Source of the DNA: Pseudomonadota bacterium
GTDB taxonomy: Bacteria > Myxococcota_A > Polyangia > Haliangiales > Haliangiaceae
Assembly: GCA_023428295.1 (NCBI GenBank)
Contig: JAEYYV010000417.1
Location: 1 to 64,000, forward strand
DNA: 64,000 nucleotides
Reading direction: 5' to 3'
Below, one piece after another: positions 26,701 through 36,146 of this stretch. Below the pieces are notes generated by a model. It saw only the letters and a list, made by a program, of their open reading frames with translations, searched no databases and was not told the origin of the DNA. Position 1 is the first letter of the stretch; each line of letters starts with the position of its first letter. A program made the translations under genes and the position numbers.

Positions 26701-27946
26701 GACGCCGCCCGCGTGTGCGAACATGCTCGACGACGACGGCGACACGTTCATCGACTATCCGATGGATCCGCAGTGCACCTCGGCGTCCGCGGACTCCGAG
26801 TCGTGCAAGGCGAGCGAGGGCATCGCACCGCTCGTCCTGCCCGTCACGTTCGGCAGCACGACGGGCCTCGTGAACGACACCGCGCCGACGTGCGGGTCTT
26901 CGTCGAACTCGGCGCCCGACATCACGTACTCGCTGGAGATTCCGGCCGGCGCGAACGTGAGGATCGTGAAGCAGAGCGACTGGGATGCGGTGACCGCGAT
27001 CTATCGCGAGTCGTGCGCGACGACGGCGCTCACCTGCACGGACTCCTCGCCCGAGACGATCAACCTGACCAACGCGACCGGCGGCACGTACTACTACGTC
27101 CTCGACGGTTACAGCTCGGGCAACGGCTCGTACGAGATCACCATCTCCGGCACGCTGGCCGCGGGCGGTGATTGTGAGGCCCCGCTCGTCGATTCGGGCG
27201 CGCTCAGGTGCCCAACAAACTACGCGTGCGCCGGCACCGCGGGTTCTCGCACGTGTCAGCTCGCACAGTGCGCGGACGGCATGGACAACGACGGTGACGG
27301 CATCGTGGATTATCCCTTCGAGCCGGGCTGCTCGTCGGCTGACGACAACGACGAGACGGATCCGGCGACGCCCGCCGCGTGCTCCAACACGCTCGATGAC
27401 GACGGCGACTCGCTGGTCGACTACCCGGCGGACTACGGCTGCGTCGCGGCAGGCTCCGATAGCGAGGTGTTCTGCGCCGGCGAGCCGGACGTCCACGGCG
27501 TGGTCACGGCAAACCCGACGACGGGTGTCACCACGGGCGCCTCGAACACGTTCGGCTCGCAGACGTGCCAGAGCTCGGCCTCCGGCGAAGACGTGGCGCT
27601 CGCGCTCCAGCTGCCGGTCCCCGTGACGACGCTGGTCATCGACCTCAGCAACTCGTCGTTCGATACGGTGTTGTCGTTCCGCGATGCGACGTGCGCCATC
27701 TCCCTCGCCTGCGACGATGACAGTGGTGATCCGTCCACCCAGTCGAAGCTGACGATGGCGAACGTTCAAGCCGGCAACTACGCGATCATCATCGACGGAT
27801 GGAGCGGGAGCGACGGCAGCTACGAGCTGAACGTCACCGGCACGGTCGCGGCAGGTACCTCGTGTACGTCACCGCTGTTCACGACGGGCGTGCTCGCGTG
27901 CCCATCGGGAACGACCTGCACGGGCTCTCCCGCGGTCTGCCAGTAA
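23732..27946 (+). CDS. giant secreted lipoprotein with twelve Asp-rich repeats and six PPC-like domains
   Basis: A 1404-residue paralogue of the preceding gene product. The start is ATG 23732 with AGAGGGG just upstream, signal peptide and lipobox VGGC. Twelve repeats of the C-x-DG-x-DNDGDG-x-x-DYP-x-DPGC type occur in pairs, and each pair is followed by a PPC-like beta domain, giving six [repeat-repeat-PPC] modules. Most modules are joined by a Cys-rich linker resembling GAL-x-C-x(4-6)-C-x-G-x-x-GSRTCQ. Expected properties are calcium binding, heavy disulfide bonding and surface exposure; adhesion or matrix function is inference. The protein ends with a short Cys-rich tail (SGTTCTGSPAVCQ), as does its neighbour. 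Confidence 0.78.
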   Translation: MRSTRLLLVLLAAVGGCGDNHTVPIDAAPDMGGIGTQCDDGIDNDGDGLIDYPADPGCAVPNADDETDDCPDGTNCPQCANGRDDDGNGSIDYPNDPGCDSASDNTELTDNPVACGATLMIKQLPPTGTDTGMLDSTSTSMISSPCGGGGGAAAVAYRLSLSQATVLVADTAGSTVDTVLDLRSSDCDDPSSEIACHDDISTTNKTSKITKSLPAGNYFLIVSGADTSAVGNYALNVQRFAGEGGSCSVTPDCGPGLVCRTAMGGTTTVCALPQCADTYDDDGDGFPGYPTDPGCTSLDDNDETDPDPLPACANGLDDDGDGQTDYPADTSCSSASGTSEACNGEQDPILEITSGTTTGTLVGAHDDHNATCDASSSGLDLLFTLRVPQLRSLRMDTNTSSFDTVLSLLTAACTEPSLQCADQGGATTNASLLVRNNVDAGNYVVALDAYSINNTPGPWALHISGVIAPGGSCAPNDTLGGAFVCPATNPCMLVGGAMRCVPSQCGDGMDNDGDGIIDYPDDPGCTSADDVDESDTCGNGPGPGCPECADGIDNDGDGQIDLADTACFLPSSPSEGCITTDGITPIVTAVTAGTTVGAVNDTVAACGASATQTSPDKVHSIELPRMRTITIANANSFDAVVALYDSSCGGTPLRCSDEPENLTLDALPAGTYFYSVDGDGASASGAYTITVSGVIEAGASCEGDLADAGAIVCPPTFQCKGAAGSRTCQRAKCGDGIDNDGDGVADYPNDPGCTSPTDDDEEDTCPAGPGCPACADDIDNDGDGQIDYPNDGTCIAASSNSETCITSENVDALVLPITPGETTTAVNDQSPTCGSSTNTAGDRIYSITVPNMESLSIRNSNNFDAVVALFGASCGPSTIACNDTPEDLGFTNLAAGTYYYLVDGYSSGTGTYNIAVSGTIKPGESCESPLAVSGALTCSSGFACRGAAGSRTCQTAVCNDGVDNDSDGRTDYPNDPGCTSRSDDDETDPATPPACANMLDDDGDTFIDYPMDPQCTSASADSESCKASEGIAPLVLPVTFGSTTGLVNDTAPTCGSSSNSAPDITYSLEIPAGANVRIVKQSDWDAVTAIYRESCATTALTCTDSSPETINLTNATGGTYYYVLDGYSSGNGSYEITISGTLAAGGDCEAPLVDSGALRCPTNYACAGTAGSRTCQLAQCADGMDNDGDGIVDYPFEPGCSSADDNDETDPATPAACSNTLDDDGDSLVDYPADYGCVAAGSDSEVFCAGEPDVHGVVTANPTTGVTTGASNTFGSQTCQSSASGEDVALALQLPVPVTTLVIDLSNSSFDTVLSFRDATCAISLACDDDSGDPSTQSKLTMANVQAGNYAIIIDGWSGSDGSYELNVTGTVAAGTSCTSPLFTTGVLACPSGTTCTGSPAVCQ
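23843..27442 (+). repeat. twelve Cys-bounded Asp-rich protein repeats in six modules
   Basis: Repeat array inside the giant lipoprotein gene, from the first opening Cys codon to the last closing one. The higher-order period is about 600-650 bp (two Asp-rich repeats, a PPC-like domain and a Cys-rich linker). Copy six lacks the usual YP (reads DLADTAC) and copy three reads GYPTDPGC with the first Asn lost. Confidence 0.75.
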
Positions 27947-27987
27947 CGTAGCTCCCACTCGCGACTCTTGCCCCGAGCGGGAGTGCC

Positions 27988-28027
27988 CACGGCGGATCTT
28001 GTCGTCCCAGCGACAGGTTCCGCCGTG
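27988..28027 (+). terminator. strong hairpin after the giant lipoprotein gene
   Basis: CACGGCGGA (27988-27996) pairs perfectly with TCCGCCGTG (28019-28027), and the interior adds TGTCG pairing with CGACA across a short mismatch. It starts 41 nt after the lipoprotein stop. No U-tract follows, so it may be a factor-dependent terminator or an mRNA 3'-stabilising stem rather than a classical intrinsic terminator. Confidence 0.5.
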
Positions 28028-28057
28028 CGTGCGTTAGAACTGATCCTCTGAATTCGG

Positions 28058-28074
28058 GACGTTCGAGCAACGTC
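28058..28074. promoter_or_regulatory. 6-bp palindrome upstream of YXWGXW-protein gene
   Basis: GACGTT (28058-28063) and AACGTC (28069-28074) form a perfect inverted repeat with a 5-nt spacer, 25 nt before the next start codon. It could be an operator or a small 5'-UTR hairpin; nothing else supports it. Confidence 0.25.
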
Positions 28075-28098
28075 ACTGAGCTACATCCTGGAGGACAT

Positions 28099-29031
28099 AT
28101 GCGTTCCCTTTCTCGCTGGCTTCTGCCCCTTGGACTCGCACTCGCGAGCGTCGCCTCGACAGTCCCCGACGCGTTCGCACAACCCGACGTACGCGATCAC
28201 CGACGCCCGGCCCCCACGCCGCCACCGCAAGTTGGACCGACCCAAGCACCGCCTGCGCCGAGGGCCGAGCGTACGCCCGCACCGCGCCGTGGCTACGTGT
28301 GGATCGCGGGCAGCTGGGACTGGAACCGCGGCCGCTGGCAGTGGACGCCCGGACGCTGGGAACGCCAGAAGGCCGGCAAGCGCTGGACCCAGCGTCGCTG
28401 GGAGCAGCAGAACGGCGTGTGGATCCGCGTCGGCGGTGACTGGAGCGATGCTCCGCGTGATCCCGATCGCGCGCCGCCTGCATTGCGCGAGGAGCGCTCC
28501 GCTCCGCGCCGCGGCTACGTTTGGGTGAGCGGTCACTGGCAGTGGACCAACGGTGATTGGGAGTGGGTCGCGGGTCGCTACGAGCGCGAGCGTGCAGGCT
28601 CGCGCTGGGAAGAAGGTCGGTGGGAGCAGCGCGACGGTCGGTGGCAGTACAGCGAAGGCCGATGGCGCGAAGGCTCTGCCGGCTCGGCGTGGACGTTCGA
28701 TAGCCGTGGATGGACGCTGCTCGGCGAGACCACCGTCGACGGCCGCAAGCGTGCCGACACCGACCAGATCGACTTCAGCCAGAAGCAGGGCAAGGTCAGC
28801 AAGCTGAACATCGTCGTGCTCGACAGCGACCTCGAGATGATCGACCTGAAGGTCGTCTTTGTCTCGGGCAAGGATATTCACCCGACCGATCGCAAGTACT
28901 TCCGCGAAGACTCGCGCACGCGCGTGATCGACATTCCTCCGGGCGAGATCCTTCGCGCCGTTATCTTCAAGTACGCCAACCTCCCGGGTGGAGGAAAGGC
29001 GCGCGTGCAGGTCTGGGGCAACGTCAGGTAG
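28099..29031 (+). CDS. exported YXWGXW-repeat protein
   Basis: A 310-residue exported protein (signal peptide ending DAFAQ). Residues ~60-200 contain two blocks of the Trp-rich pattern GYVW-x2-G-x-W-x-W-x2-G-x-W-x-W-x2-G-R (YXWGXW repeats), separated by a basic linker and rich in Arg. The C-terminal ~100 residues form a separate domain that begins about DFSQKQGKVSKLNIVVLDSDLEM and looks like a beta-rich module with no Cys. TGGAGGACAT precedes ATG 28099, a good ribosome-binding site. YXWGXW proteins are common in delta-proteobacterial relatives and lack a known biochemical function. It converges on ybeY with a 3-nt gap. Confidence 0.7.
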   Translation: MRSLSRWLLPLGLALASVASTVPDAFAQPDVRDHRRPAPTPPPQVGPTQAPPAPRAERTPAPRRGYVWIAGSWDWNRGRWQWTPGRWERQKAGKRWTQRRWEQQNGVWIRVGGDWSDAPRDPDRAPPALREERSAPRRGYVWVSGHWQWTNGDWEWVAGRYERERAGSRWEEGRWEQRDGRWQYSEGRWREGSAGSAWTFDSRGWTLLGETTVDGRKRADTDQIDFSQKQGKVSKLNIVVLDSDLEMIDLKVVFVSGKDIHPTDRKYFREDSRTRVIDIPPGEILRAVIFKYANLPGGGKARVQVWGNVR

Positions 29032-29034
29032 ACG

Positions 29035-29499
29035 TCAGGCCGCTTTGACAGCGCCGCGGCGAGCGCCTTCTTTGCGCAGCTTCGCCGCGCGCGCGTTCAT
29101 CACCTTCTCCTCGGCGTCGTCGCGATGGTCGTAGCCGAGCAGGTGACACAAGCCGTGTGATGCGAGGTGCAGGAGCTCCTTCTCGAGCCCGCGCTTCGCT
29201 TGCCGGCGCGCCGTCTCGACGGAGATCACGATGTCTCCGAGGAGCGTCGGGTGCAGCTTCGCGCTCGGCCCTTCGCGCTGTGCGAACGCGAGCACGTCGG
29301 TCGGCTTGTCCTTCGCGCGGTAGTCGCGATTGAGCGCGTGAATCTCCGCATCCGTCGTCAGGCGCAGCCCGCACTCGAAGTCCTTGTGGCCCTCCGTACG
29401 CGCCGCCGCACGAACCATGCGGCGAAGGTTTGCCACGAGCGTTCGCTGGATCGATGGCGCGAGCTCGACGCCCTTGTCGACAGTGACGTCGAGCATCAC
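29035..29499 (-). CDS. ybeY: endoribonuclease YbeY
   Basis: A 154-residue single-domain metalloprotein that processes the 3' end of 16S rRNA and takes part in ribosome quality control. The zinc-binding signature H-x3-H-x5-H is present as [11 protein letters not shown], and the [18 protein letters not shown] segment is the conserved family motif before it. The start ATG overlaps the stop of the upstream HD-GYP gene by 4 nt. ybeY commonly follows phoH; here the HD-GYP gene lies between them. Confidence 0.94.
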   Translation of the reverse strand: MMLDVTVDKGVELAPSIQRTLVANLRRMVRAAARTEGHKDFECGLRLTTDAEIHALNRDYRAKDKPTDVLAFAQREGPSAKLHPTLLGDIVISVETARRQAKRGLEKELLHLASHGLCHLLGYDHRDDAEEKVMNARAAKLRKEGARRGAVKAA

Positions 29500-31484
29500 T
29501 TCTTGGGAGCGGTGGCGAGGTACACGCGTGACTGCACGAACACGTCGAACAGCTCCTGATCGAGCTGGCCGCGCTTCACCTCGCTGCCGACGATGTCGAG
29601 CGCCTTCTCCGCCGGCATCGCCTTCTTGTACGGACGATCGGATGCCGTGAGCGCGTCGTAGATGTCCGCGATCGCCATCATGCGCGCGGGCACCGGAATC
29701 TGATCGCCTTTGAGCTGCTTGGGATAGCCCGATCCGTCGAGCTTCTCGTGGTGGGCGCCGGCGATCTCCGGGACTTCACGCAGCGTGCGCGACCACGGGA
29801 TGCGCGACAGGAACGAGTAGCTGTGCACGACGTGCGAGTTGATCTCGAGGCGCTCCTGCTCGGTCAGCGAGCCGCGGCGAATCTGCAGGCAGGATGCTTC
29901 GTCGGGCGTGAGGAACGGCGCGACGAGCCCGTTGTCGTCGGTGAACGTCCTCGACGCGATGTCTGCGATGCGCTCGAACCCGCCTTGATCGAGGACGGTC
30001 GGCTCGTTCGCTTGCAGGATGAACTTGATGATGTCGTCGAGCTCCGTGATCTTCGCGACGATGTCTCGGTCGTCGGCGGCGATCAGCGCCGCCACTTCCT
30101 CGCGCGATGCCTCGGTCAGGTACTTCACCCGCTTCTCGAGACCTTCGATCTTGTAGCCGCGCTTGATGAGCTGGAAGCGCTGCAGGATCAGCGCCCGCTC
30201 GTGCTCGTAGAGCTTCTTGGCTTTGACGAGGACGTGCTCGCGCACACCGACCTTGCCAAAATCGTGTAGCAGCGCTGCGTACTCGATCTGCGTCAGGTCA
30301 TCGCGCGAGAAGCGCACCTCGCGGTAGTGACCGCTCTCGGCGCGATTGACCGCGCGTGCGAGACCGACGGTGAGATCGGCGACCCGCTCCGAGTGACCGG
30401 ACGTCGTCGGATCGCGCGATTCGATCGCGGTGACAGCGGCCTTCACGAAGCCATCGAACAGCGTCTTCACTTCCTCGTAGAGCAGGACGTTCTCGAGCGC
30501 GATGCCGGCTTGCGACGCCAACGCGAAGATGTACGCCTCGGACACGTCGTCGAACGGGACGACGCCGGACTCGAAGTCGCTCGGCAGGTCGAGCGTGATC
30601 CAACCCTTCGCGCGCTTGTTGATCAGCTGGATAACGCCGATGACCTCCGCGCGCGCGCTGATCATCGGCACCGCGAGCACCGAGCGCGTCTGATAGCGAT
30701 ACTTGTCGTCGAACGTGCGGTCGTGGACAAAGCCCCACGGGTTATTGCCCGTGCCCGGCTCGTCGAGCGAGTAGAGGTCCGGGACGTTGATGCGATCACC
30801 GGACAACACGCACTGCCCGACGATCGACGTCGACGACACGTTCATCGTGAAGCCGGCCGGTGGCAGCGTGCGCGAGTCGTTCTGCGAGACCGCGAAGCGG
30901 AGCTTGCGCTGCGCGATGTCTTCGTCGGCGCCCTCGACGACATAGATCGAACCTGCGTCCGCGTTGGTGACCTCGCACGCGCGGCGCAAGATGATCGCGA
31001 GCAGCGATTGGATGTCGCGCTCCTGCGAGAGCGCACGGCCGATCGAGATCAGCATGTCGTTCTCGTGACGACTTCGCTCAAGCTCCAGCTCCAGCGATGC
31101 GGAGTCCATGCGCTGCTTCGTTGCCTCGGCGCGCGACCGCAATAACAACAGGAGCCGCGTCATGCCGACGGGCGTTGCGATGGCGGTCATGTCCGCGTCT
31201 TGCGGCATCGAATCGAGCCGCGCTTCCTCGAGCTCCTCGTCGGTCCCGACGATGATCAGCGAGTAGTTGCCCGATCGCGCGCGCGTGAGGTGCGGCCGTA
31301 GCTGCTCCGGGTCCTGCCACACGCTCGGCCACGCGAGCACCGTGAACACGGGAAGGCGCGTTCGCTGTGCGACCACCTCGAGCTCGATCCAGCCATCGCC
31401 CTGGCGCCGCACGCGATAGCCAAGCATTCGCCGATCGCGCGCGACTGCGTTCACTAGATCGTCGGGGCTGGCGATCACCACCAT
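29496..31484 (-). CDS. GAF/HD-GYP cyclic-di-GMP phosphodiesterase-like protein
   Basis: A 662-residue protein: an N-terminal response-regulator-like region (~1-125) without an obvious phospho-acceptor site, a helical linker, a GAF domain (~155-345) and an HD-GYP domain. The HD motif is [10 protein letters not shown] and the GYP motif [11 protein letters not shown], with the usual metal-ligand residues around [18 protein letters not shown]. An unusual stretch of ~90 residues separates the HD and HHE motifs. ATG 31484 is chosen because the longer frame from 31580 overlaps phoH. The gene is co-directional with phoH upstream (19-nt gap) and overlaps ybeY by 4 nt, the position where many bacteria carry a 7TM-HD cyclic-di-AMP phosphodiesterase. 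Confidence 0.88.
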   Translation of the reverse strand: MVVIASPDDLVNAVARDRRMLGYRVRRQGDGWIELEVVAQRTRLPVFTVLAWPSVWQDPEQLRPHLTRARSGNYSLIIVGTDEELEEARLDSMPQDADMTAIATPVGMTRLLLLLRSRAEATKQRMDSASLELELERSRHENDMLISIGRALSQERDIQSLLAIILRRACEVTNADAGSIYVVEGADEDIAQRKLRFAVSQNDSRTLPPAGFTMNVSSTSIVGQCVLSGDRINVPDLYSLDEPGTGNNPWGFVHDRTFDDKYRYQTRSVLAVPMISARAEVIGVIQLINKRAKGWITLDLPSDFESGVVPFDDVSEAYIFALASQAGIALENVLLYEEVKTLFDGFVKAAVTAIESRDPTTSGHSERVADLTVGLARAVNRAESGHYREVRFSRDDLTQIEYAALLHDFGKVGVREHVLVKAKKLYEHERALILQRFQLIKRGYKIEGLEKRVKYLTEASREEVAALIAADDRDIVAKITELDDIIKFILQANEPTVLDQGGFERIADIASRTFTDDNGLVAPFLTPDEASCLQIRRGSLTEQERLEINSHVVHSYSFLSRIPWSRTLREVPEIAGAHHEKLDGSGYPKQLKGDQIPVPARMMAIADIYDALTASDRPYKKAMPAEKALDIVGSEVKRGQLDQELFDVFVQSRVYLATAPKK

Positions 31485-31503
31485 CTCGGAGCCTACCACG
31501 AGG

Positions 31504-32547
31504 TCAGCGCGGCTCGTCGGTGCCCGGAGCCGTCTCGTGGCCCCCCGCTCGTTCGCGCTCGCGCGCCTCGAACCGTGCACGATCGCGCGCGTCGTAGGCC
31601 CGGATCAGCGCAGCGACGAGCGGGTGACGTACGACATCTTCGTGGCTGAACTCGACGATGCCGATGCCGCGAATCTGGTCGACGAGCTCGAGCGCATCGC
31701 GGAGCCCCGAGCGCTGTCCGCGCGGGAGATCCGTCTGCGTGATGTCACCCGTGACGATGGCCTTCGAGTCGAAGCCCATACGCGTGAGAAACATCTTCAT
31801 CTGCTCGGGCGTCGTGTTCTGCGCCTCGTCGAGAATGATGAACGACCCCTGGAGCGTGCGGCCGCGCATGAACGCGAGCGGCGCGATCTCGATCGTGCCG
31901 TCGGACATGAACCGCTCGAGCTTGTCGGGCTCGATCATGTCGTGAAGAGCGTCGTACAGCGGGCGCAGATACGGATCCACCTTCTCTTCGAGCGTGCCGG
32001 GCAAGAACCCGAGACGCTCGCCGGCCTCGACGGCGGGACGCGTGAGGATGATGCGTCGCACCTGCTTGTCGAGGAGCGCGCGCACGGCGAGCGCCACGGC
32101 GAGATACGTCTTGCCGGTACCTGCTGGACCGACGGCGAACATGATGTCGTTCTGGCGAACGAGATCCACGTACTTCTTCTGCGTGGCCCCCTTTGGGGCG
32201 ATGGGGCGCCCCGAGCGTGGCGTCAGGATCGTGTCGCCGAACACGCCGCGAATGTCGGTGTGGTGTCCGTCGCCCTTGAGCAGCTGCACGGCGCGTACGA
32301 CGTCATCCGACGATAGCGACTTGCCGGCGAGCGCCAGATCGTAGAGCTGCTCGAGCGCGGTCTTGGCCGTCTCGGTCGCAGAGGCTTCGCCTTCGATCGT
32401 GATCTCGTTGCCGCGCAGGTGAACCGCGGCGCCGCTCGTGCGCTCGACGAGCTTGAGCCGACCGTTGTTGGATCCGATGAGCGACTGCAAGGCCTCGGGG
32501 TTATCGAAGGCCAGCTTCTCGCGGGTGATGGTCTTGGGTTGGGTCAC
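31504..32547 (-). CDS. phoH: PhoH-family ATPase
   Basis: A 347-residue PhoH/YbeZ-type P-loop ATPase. Walker A is GPAGTGKT and the Walker B region is [15 protein letters not shown], followed by the family motif [11 protein letters not shown]. The N-terminal ~100 residues carry a KH-like segment ([13 protein letters not shown]). PhoH proteins associate with YbeY and are thought to act in RNA metabolism. GTG 32547 is preferred; a longer GTG start at 32604 would leave only 20 nt to the divergent mazG gene and adds a poorly conserved N-terminus. It heads the phoH-HD-GYP-ybeY unit. Confidence 0.92.
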   Translation of the reverse strand: MTQPKTITREKLAFDNPEALQSLIGSNNGRLKLVERTSGAAVHLRGNEITIEGEASATETAKTALEQLYDLALAGKSLSSDDVVRAVQLLKGDGHHTDIRGVFGDTILTPRSGRPIAPKGATQKKYVDLVRQNDIMFAVGPAGTGKTYLAVALAVRALLDKQVRRIILTRPAVEAGERLGFLPGTLEEKVDPYLRPLYDALHDMIEPDKLERFMSDGTIEIAPLAFMRGRTLQGSFIILDEAQNTTPEQMKMFLTRMGFDSKAIVTGDITQTDLPRGQRSGLRDALELVDQIRGIGIVEFSHEDVVRHPLVAALIRAYDARDRARFEARERERAGGHETAPGTDEPR

Positions 32548-32624
32548 GTGGGATCTCGCCCGGCGAACAATGCCTCGGCTCGTCGGAGCCTGCTCGTATA
32601 GCACGCGCCGTGTAAGGTGCGGCC

Positions 32625-33419
32625 ATGGCCGCTGGTAGCACCCTGCCCCGTCTCGTCGAAATCATGGACAAGCTGCTCGCTCCCGATGGCTGCCCGTGGG
32701 ATCGCGAGCAAACGCTCGAGTCACTCCGCCCGTTTCTCGTCGAGGAGAGCTACGAAGTCCTCGACGCGCTGTCGCGCAACGACGTCGCGGGCCACTGCGA
32801 AGAGCTCGGCGATCTGCTCATGCAGATCGTGTTTCAAGCCGCGCTGCGCGCTCGCGAGGGCGCGTTCGACATCGACGCGGTCGTGGAGAGCATCTCGGAC
32901 AAGCTCGTCCACCGCCACCCTCACGTGTTCGGCGACGCCACGATCACGGGCGGCAGCGAAGAGGTGCTGAAGAAGTGGGAAGAGATCAAGGCGGCCGAGA
33001 AGGCAGCGAAGGGGACGCGCACCGATCGCTTGCTCGCTGGCATCAAGCCGGGTCCCGCGCTCGCGCGTGCGCAAAAGATCGGACAGAAGTGCGGCAAGGT
33101 CGGCTTCGATTGGCCGGGATGGGAAGGCTCGTTCGGCAAGATCGTCGAGGAGACAGCCGAGGTGAAAGAGGCGATCGAGAGCGGCAACCAACACGAGATG
33201 CACGCCGAGATCGGCGACTTGTTCTTCGCGGTGATGAACGTCGCGCGCAAGGTCGGCGTGGACGCGGAGCAAGCGCTCATCGATGCGACCACTCGCTTTC
33301 AACGTCGCTTCGAGTTTGTCGAAGATCGTCTGCGCGATCGGGGCAAGACGCCTCGGGAATCCAACCTCGAGGAGATGGATGCGCTGTGGAACGACGCGAA
33401 GAAGGCGGGCGTGACGTAG
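32625..33419 (+). CDS. mazG: MazG nucleotide pyrophosphohydrolase
   Basis: A 264-residue protein with two tandem MazG domains. The first holds CPWDREQT followed by the metal-binding [12 protein letters not shown], the second EETAEVKEA and [11 protein letters not shown]. Both ExxE...ExxD metal sites appear intact. MazG hydrolyses noncanonical NTPs to NMP and pyrophosphate and can lower (p)ppGpp levels. AGGTG five bases before ATG 32625 is a good ribosome-binding site. It is divergent from phoH and monocistronic, followed by a 277-nt gap. Confidence 0.94.
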   Translation: MAAGSTLPRLVEIMDKLLAPDGCPWDREQTLESLRPFLVEESYEVLDALSRNDVAGHCEELGDLLMQIVFQAALRAREGAFDIDAVVESISDKLVHRHPHVFGDATITGGSEEVLKKWEEIKAAEKAAKGTRTDRLLAGIKPGPALARAQKIGQKCGKVGFDWPGWEGSFGKIVEETAEVKEAIESGNQHEMHAEIGDLFFAVMNVARKVGVDAEQALIDATTRFQRRFEFVEDRLRDRGKTPRESNLEEMDALWNDAKKAGVT

Positions 33420-33512
33420 CCCTTTCCAAAACTGCCGCATTTTTGTGCACCCACGATCGAGTGGATGAGATCTCGCGAACATGAGCCGCTCCCTCACCAG
33501 GCGTTCATCAAC

Positions 33513-33521
33513 TTATCCACA
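33513..33521 (+). other. single consensus DnaA-box 9-mer
   Basis: TTATCCACA, an exact match to the E. coli-type DnaA box, lies in the 277-nt gap between mazG and rpsT. Only one copy is seen and no dnaA, dnaN or AT-rich unwinding region is near, so it is not an origin. It may be a chance match or a titration/regulatory site. Confidence 0.3.
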
Positions 33522-33643
33522 GTGGCCGATGTGTACTCCCGCCTTAACCCCATGGTCTTGTGGGCAAACTTAGCGAATCCGCCTCCGAATCCGACTCGGT
33601 GGATCCTCATGAAAGCTCGGAGCATCAGCCCCGGCGCAAACCC

Positions 33644-33673
33644 TTGACACCACGAGGCTCCGCGGGGTACACG
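33644..33673 (+). promoter_or_regulatory. candidate rpsT promoter
   Basis: A perfect -35 hexamer TTGACA (33644-33649) is followed after 18 nt by TACACG (33668-33673), about 24 nt before the rpsT start. The -35 is strong and the -10 weak, which is common in GC-rich genomes. It is upstream of the AGGAG ribosome-binding site. Confidence 0.5.
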
Positions 33674-33696
33674 CCCACCTCCGCAGGAGAGCCACC

Positions 33697-33951
33697 ATGG
33701 CCAATATCAAGTCGGCCCAGAAGCAAAACCGTAAGATGATCAAGAACCGCGCTCGCAACCGCGCGGCAATGGCCAAGATTCGCACCGCCGTGAAGAAGGC
33801 GCGCGCAGCTGTCGACGCAAAGTCGGGAGAAGCCGCGACCGCCCTCAAGGCAGCGATCTCGGTGGTCGATAGCGCCGTGACGAAGGGCATCCTGAAGCGC
33901 CGCACCGCTTCGCGGTATGTCTCTCGTCTACAGACCCGCGTCGCTCCCTGA
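33697..33951 (+). CDS. rpsT: 30S ribosomal protein S20
   Basis: An 84-residue, highly basic helical protein with the S20 signature MANIKSAQKQNRK at the N-terminus, KNRARN, and the conserved C-terminal GILKRRTASRYVSRL. It binds 16S rRNA in the small subunit. AGGAG lies upstream of the ATG and a TTGACA promoter is visible. It converges with the FHA-sigma54 activator gene, stops separated by 12 nt. Confidence 0.98.
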   Translation: MANIKSAQKQNRKMIKNRARNRAAMAKIRTAVKKARAAVDAKSGEAATALKAAISVVDSAVTKGILKRRTASRYVSRLQTRVAP

Positions 33952-33963
33952 CGCGCGCGCGAT

Positions 33964-35328
<1,365 letters not shown>

Positions 35329-35371
35329 CGGCGAAATCGTACACCCCAAGGTGGTGACATGGCTCCTGTGT

Positions 35372-35388
35372 CGTCGAGTTGTTCGACG
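35372..35388. promoter_or_regulatory. palindrome in divergent region before Glt-like operon
   Basis: CGTCGA (35372-35377) and TCGACG (35383-35388) form a perfect 6-bp inverted repeat with a 5-nt spacer, inside the region between the divergent FHA-sigma54 activator gene and the first barrel gene. It is a candidate operator or activator site. No convincing -24/-12 promoter was found in this short region. Confidence 0.3.
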
Positions 35389-35405
35389 TCTCTAATCACG
35401 TTACC

Positions 35406-36146
35406 GTGATCTCAGTGCCGCGTTCGATCGGGGGAATCGCACTTGTTGCGTGTGCTGTCGTTTGCGCAGCCGCTACCGCGAACGCGCAGCCGAAGGTCGC
35501 TGCCGCCGACAAAGACTCCACGGCGAAGCCCGCGAAGCCGTCGGACGCACCGCTGCCGTCGTGTCTCGATCGATCGATCCGCGATCAGCTCGGCGAGCAA
35601 CTGAAGCCGCGCGGCGTACAGAAGCGTGACTTCCGCAAGGACAACAAGCTCGTCCTCCTCGCACACGGCGGTCTGTACGGCGGCGACATGATGTCGTCGA
35701 GTTGGATCGCGGGTGGCTCGCTCGGCTACTGGTTCACCGAGGATCTCGGCATCGACGCGAGCTTCGATCTCGTCCCGCTCACGCTCGATCTCGACGCGCC
35801 GCTCGACAAGTTCTTCGGCGACAACCGCTTCACGCCGGGCATGTCGTACGTCGCGATGGGTCACTTCTTGTGGTCGCCGATCCACGCGAAGATGAAGATG
35901 GGCGGCGGCATCGTGCACGCGGACTTCATGGTGTTCGCGGGCGCGGGCCGACAGTTTCACGACGCCGTGCAAGGCATCGCGCTCGATGCCGGGATGGCGC
36001 TCGATCTGTTCGTCACGCGCGCGCTGACCATTCGCTTCGACCTCCGCGACCTCATGGCCGTGCAAGAAGCCGCCGGCGAGACTCGCTACACCAACAACCT
36101 CGTCGCGACCGTCGGGCTCGCGCTCTACATCCCGACTGGCCTATGA
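35406..36146 (+). CDS. outer-membrane beta-barrel, GltA/GltB-like (first of pair)
   Basis: A ~246-residue exported protein: signal peptide ([21 protein letters not shown]), Lys/Ala/Pro-rich linker, a conserved segment around a single Cys ([13 protein letters not shown]), then a beta-barrel with alternating hydrophobic strands ([23 protein letters not shown]) and typical aromatic girdles. It shares with the next gene the phrases [19 protein letters not shown] / [19 protein letters not shown], so they are paralogues of the small myxobacterial outer-membrane barrel family, to which GltA and GltB of the gliding apparatus belong. GTG 35406 or 35415 is the likely start; neither has a strong ribosome-binding site. 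Stop overlaps the next ATG. Confidence 0.75.
   Translation: MISVPRSIGGIALVACAVVCAAATANAQPKVAAADKDSTAKPAKPSDAPLPSCLDRSIRDQLGEQLKPRGVQKRDFRKDNKLVLLAHGGLYGGDMMSSSWIAGGSLGYWFTEDLGIDASFDLVPLTLDLDAPLDKFFGDNRFTPGMSYVAMGHFLWSPIHAKMKMGGGIVHADFMVFAGAGRQFHDAVQGIALDAGMALDLFVTRALTIRFDLRDLMAVQEAAGETRYTNNLVATVGLALYIPTGL

Noticed and set aside
21306..27442. Regular repeats that look like a CRISPR or satellite array
   Set aside because: The repeats are in frame, vary at third codon positions, and encode conserved protein modules.
21882..27769. Long minus-strand frames opposite the giant lipoproteins
   Set aside because: They have Arg/Ala/Val-rich composition caused by the repeated plus-strand codons, no signal or domain, and no ribosome-binding site.
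33420..33696. A possible replication origin near the DnaA-box 9-mer
   Set aside because: Single box, no dnaA/dnaN/gyrB neighbours, no AT-rich unwinding region.
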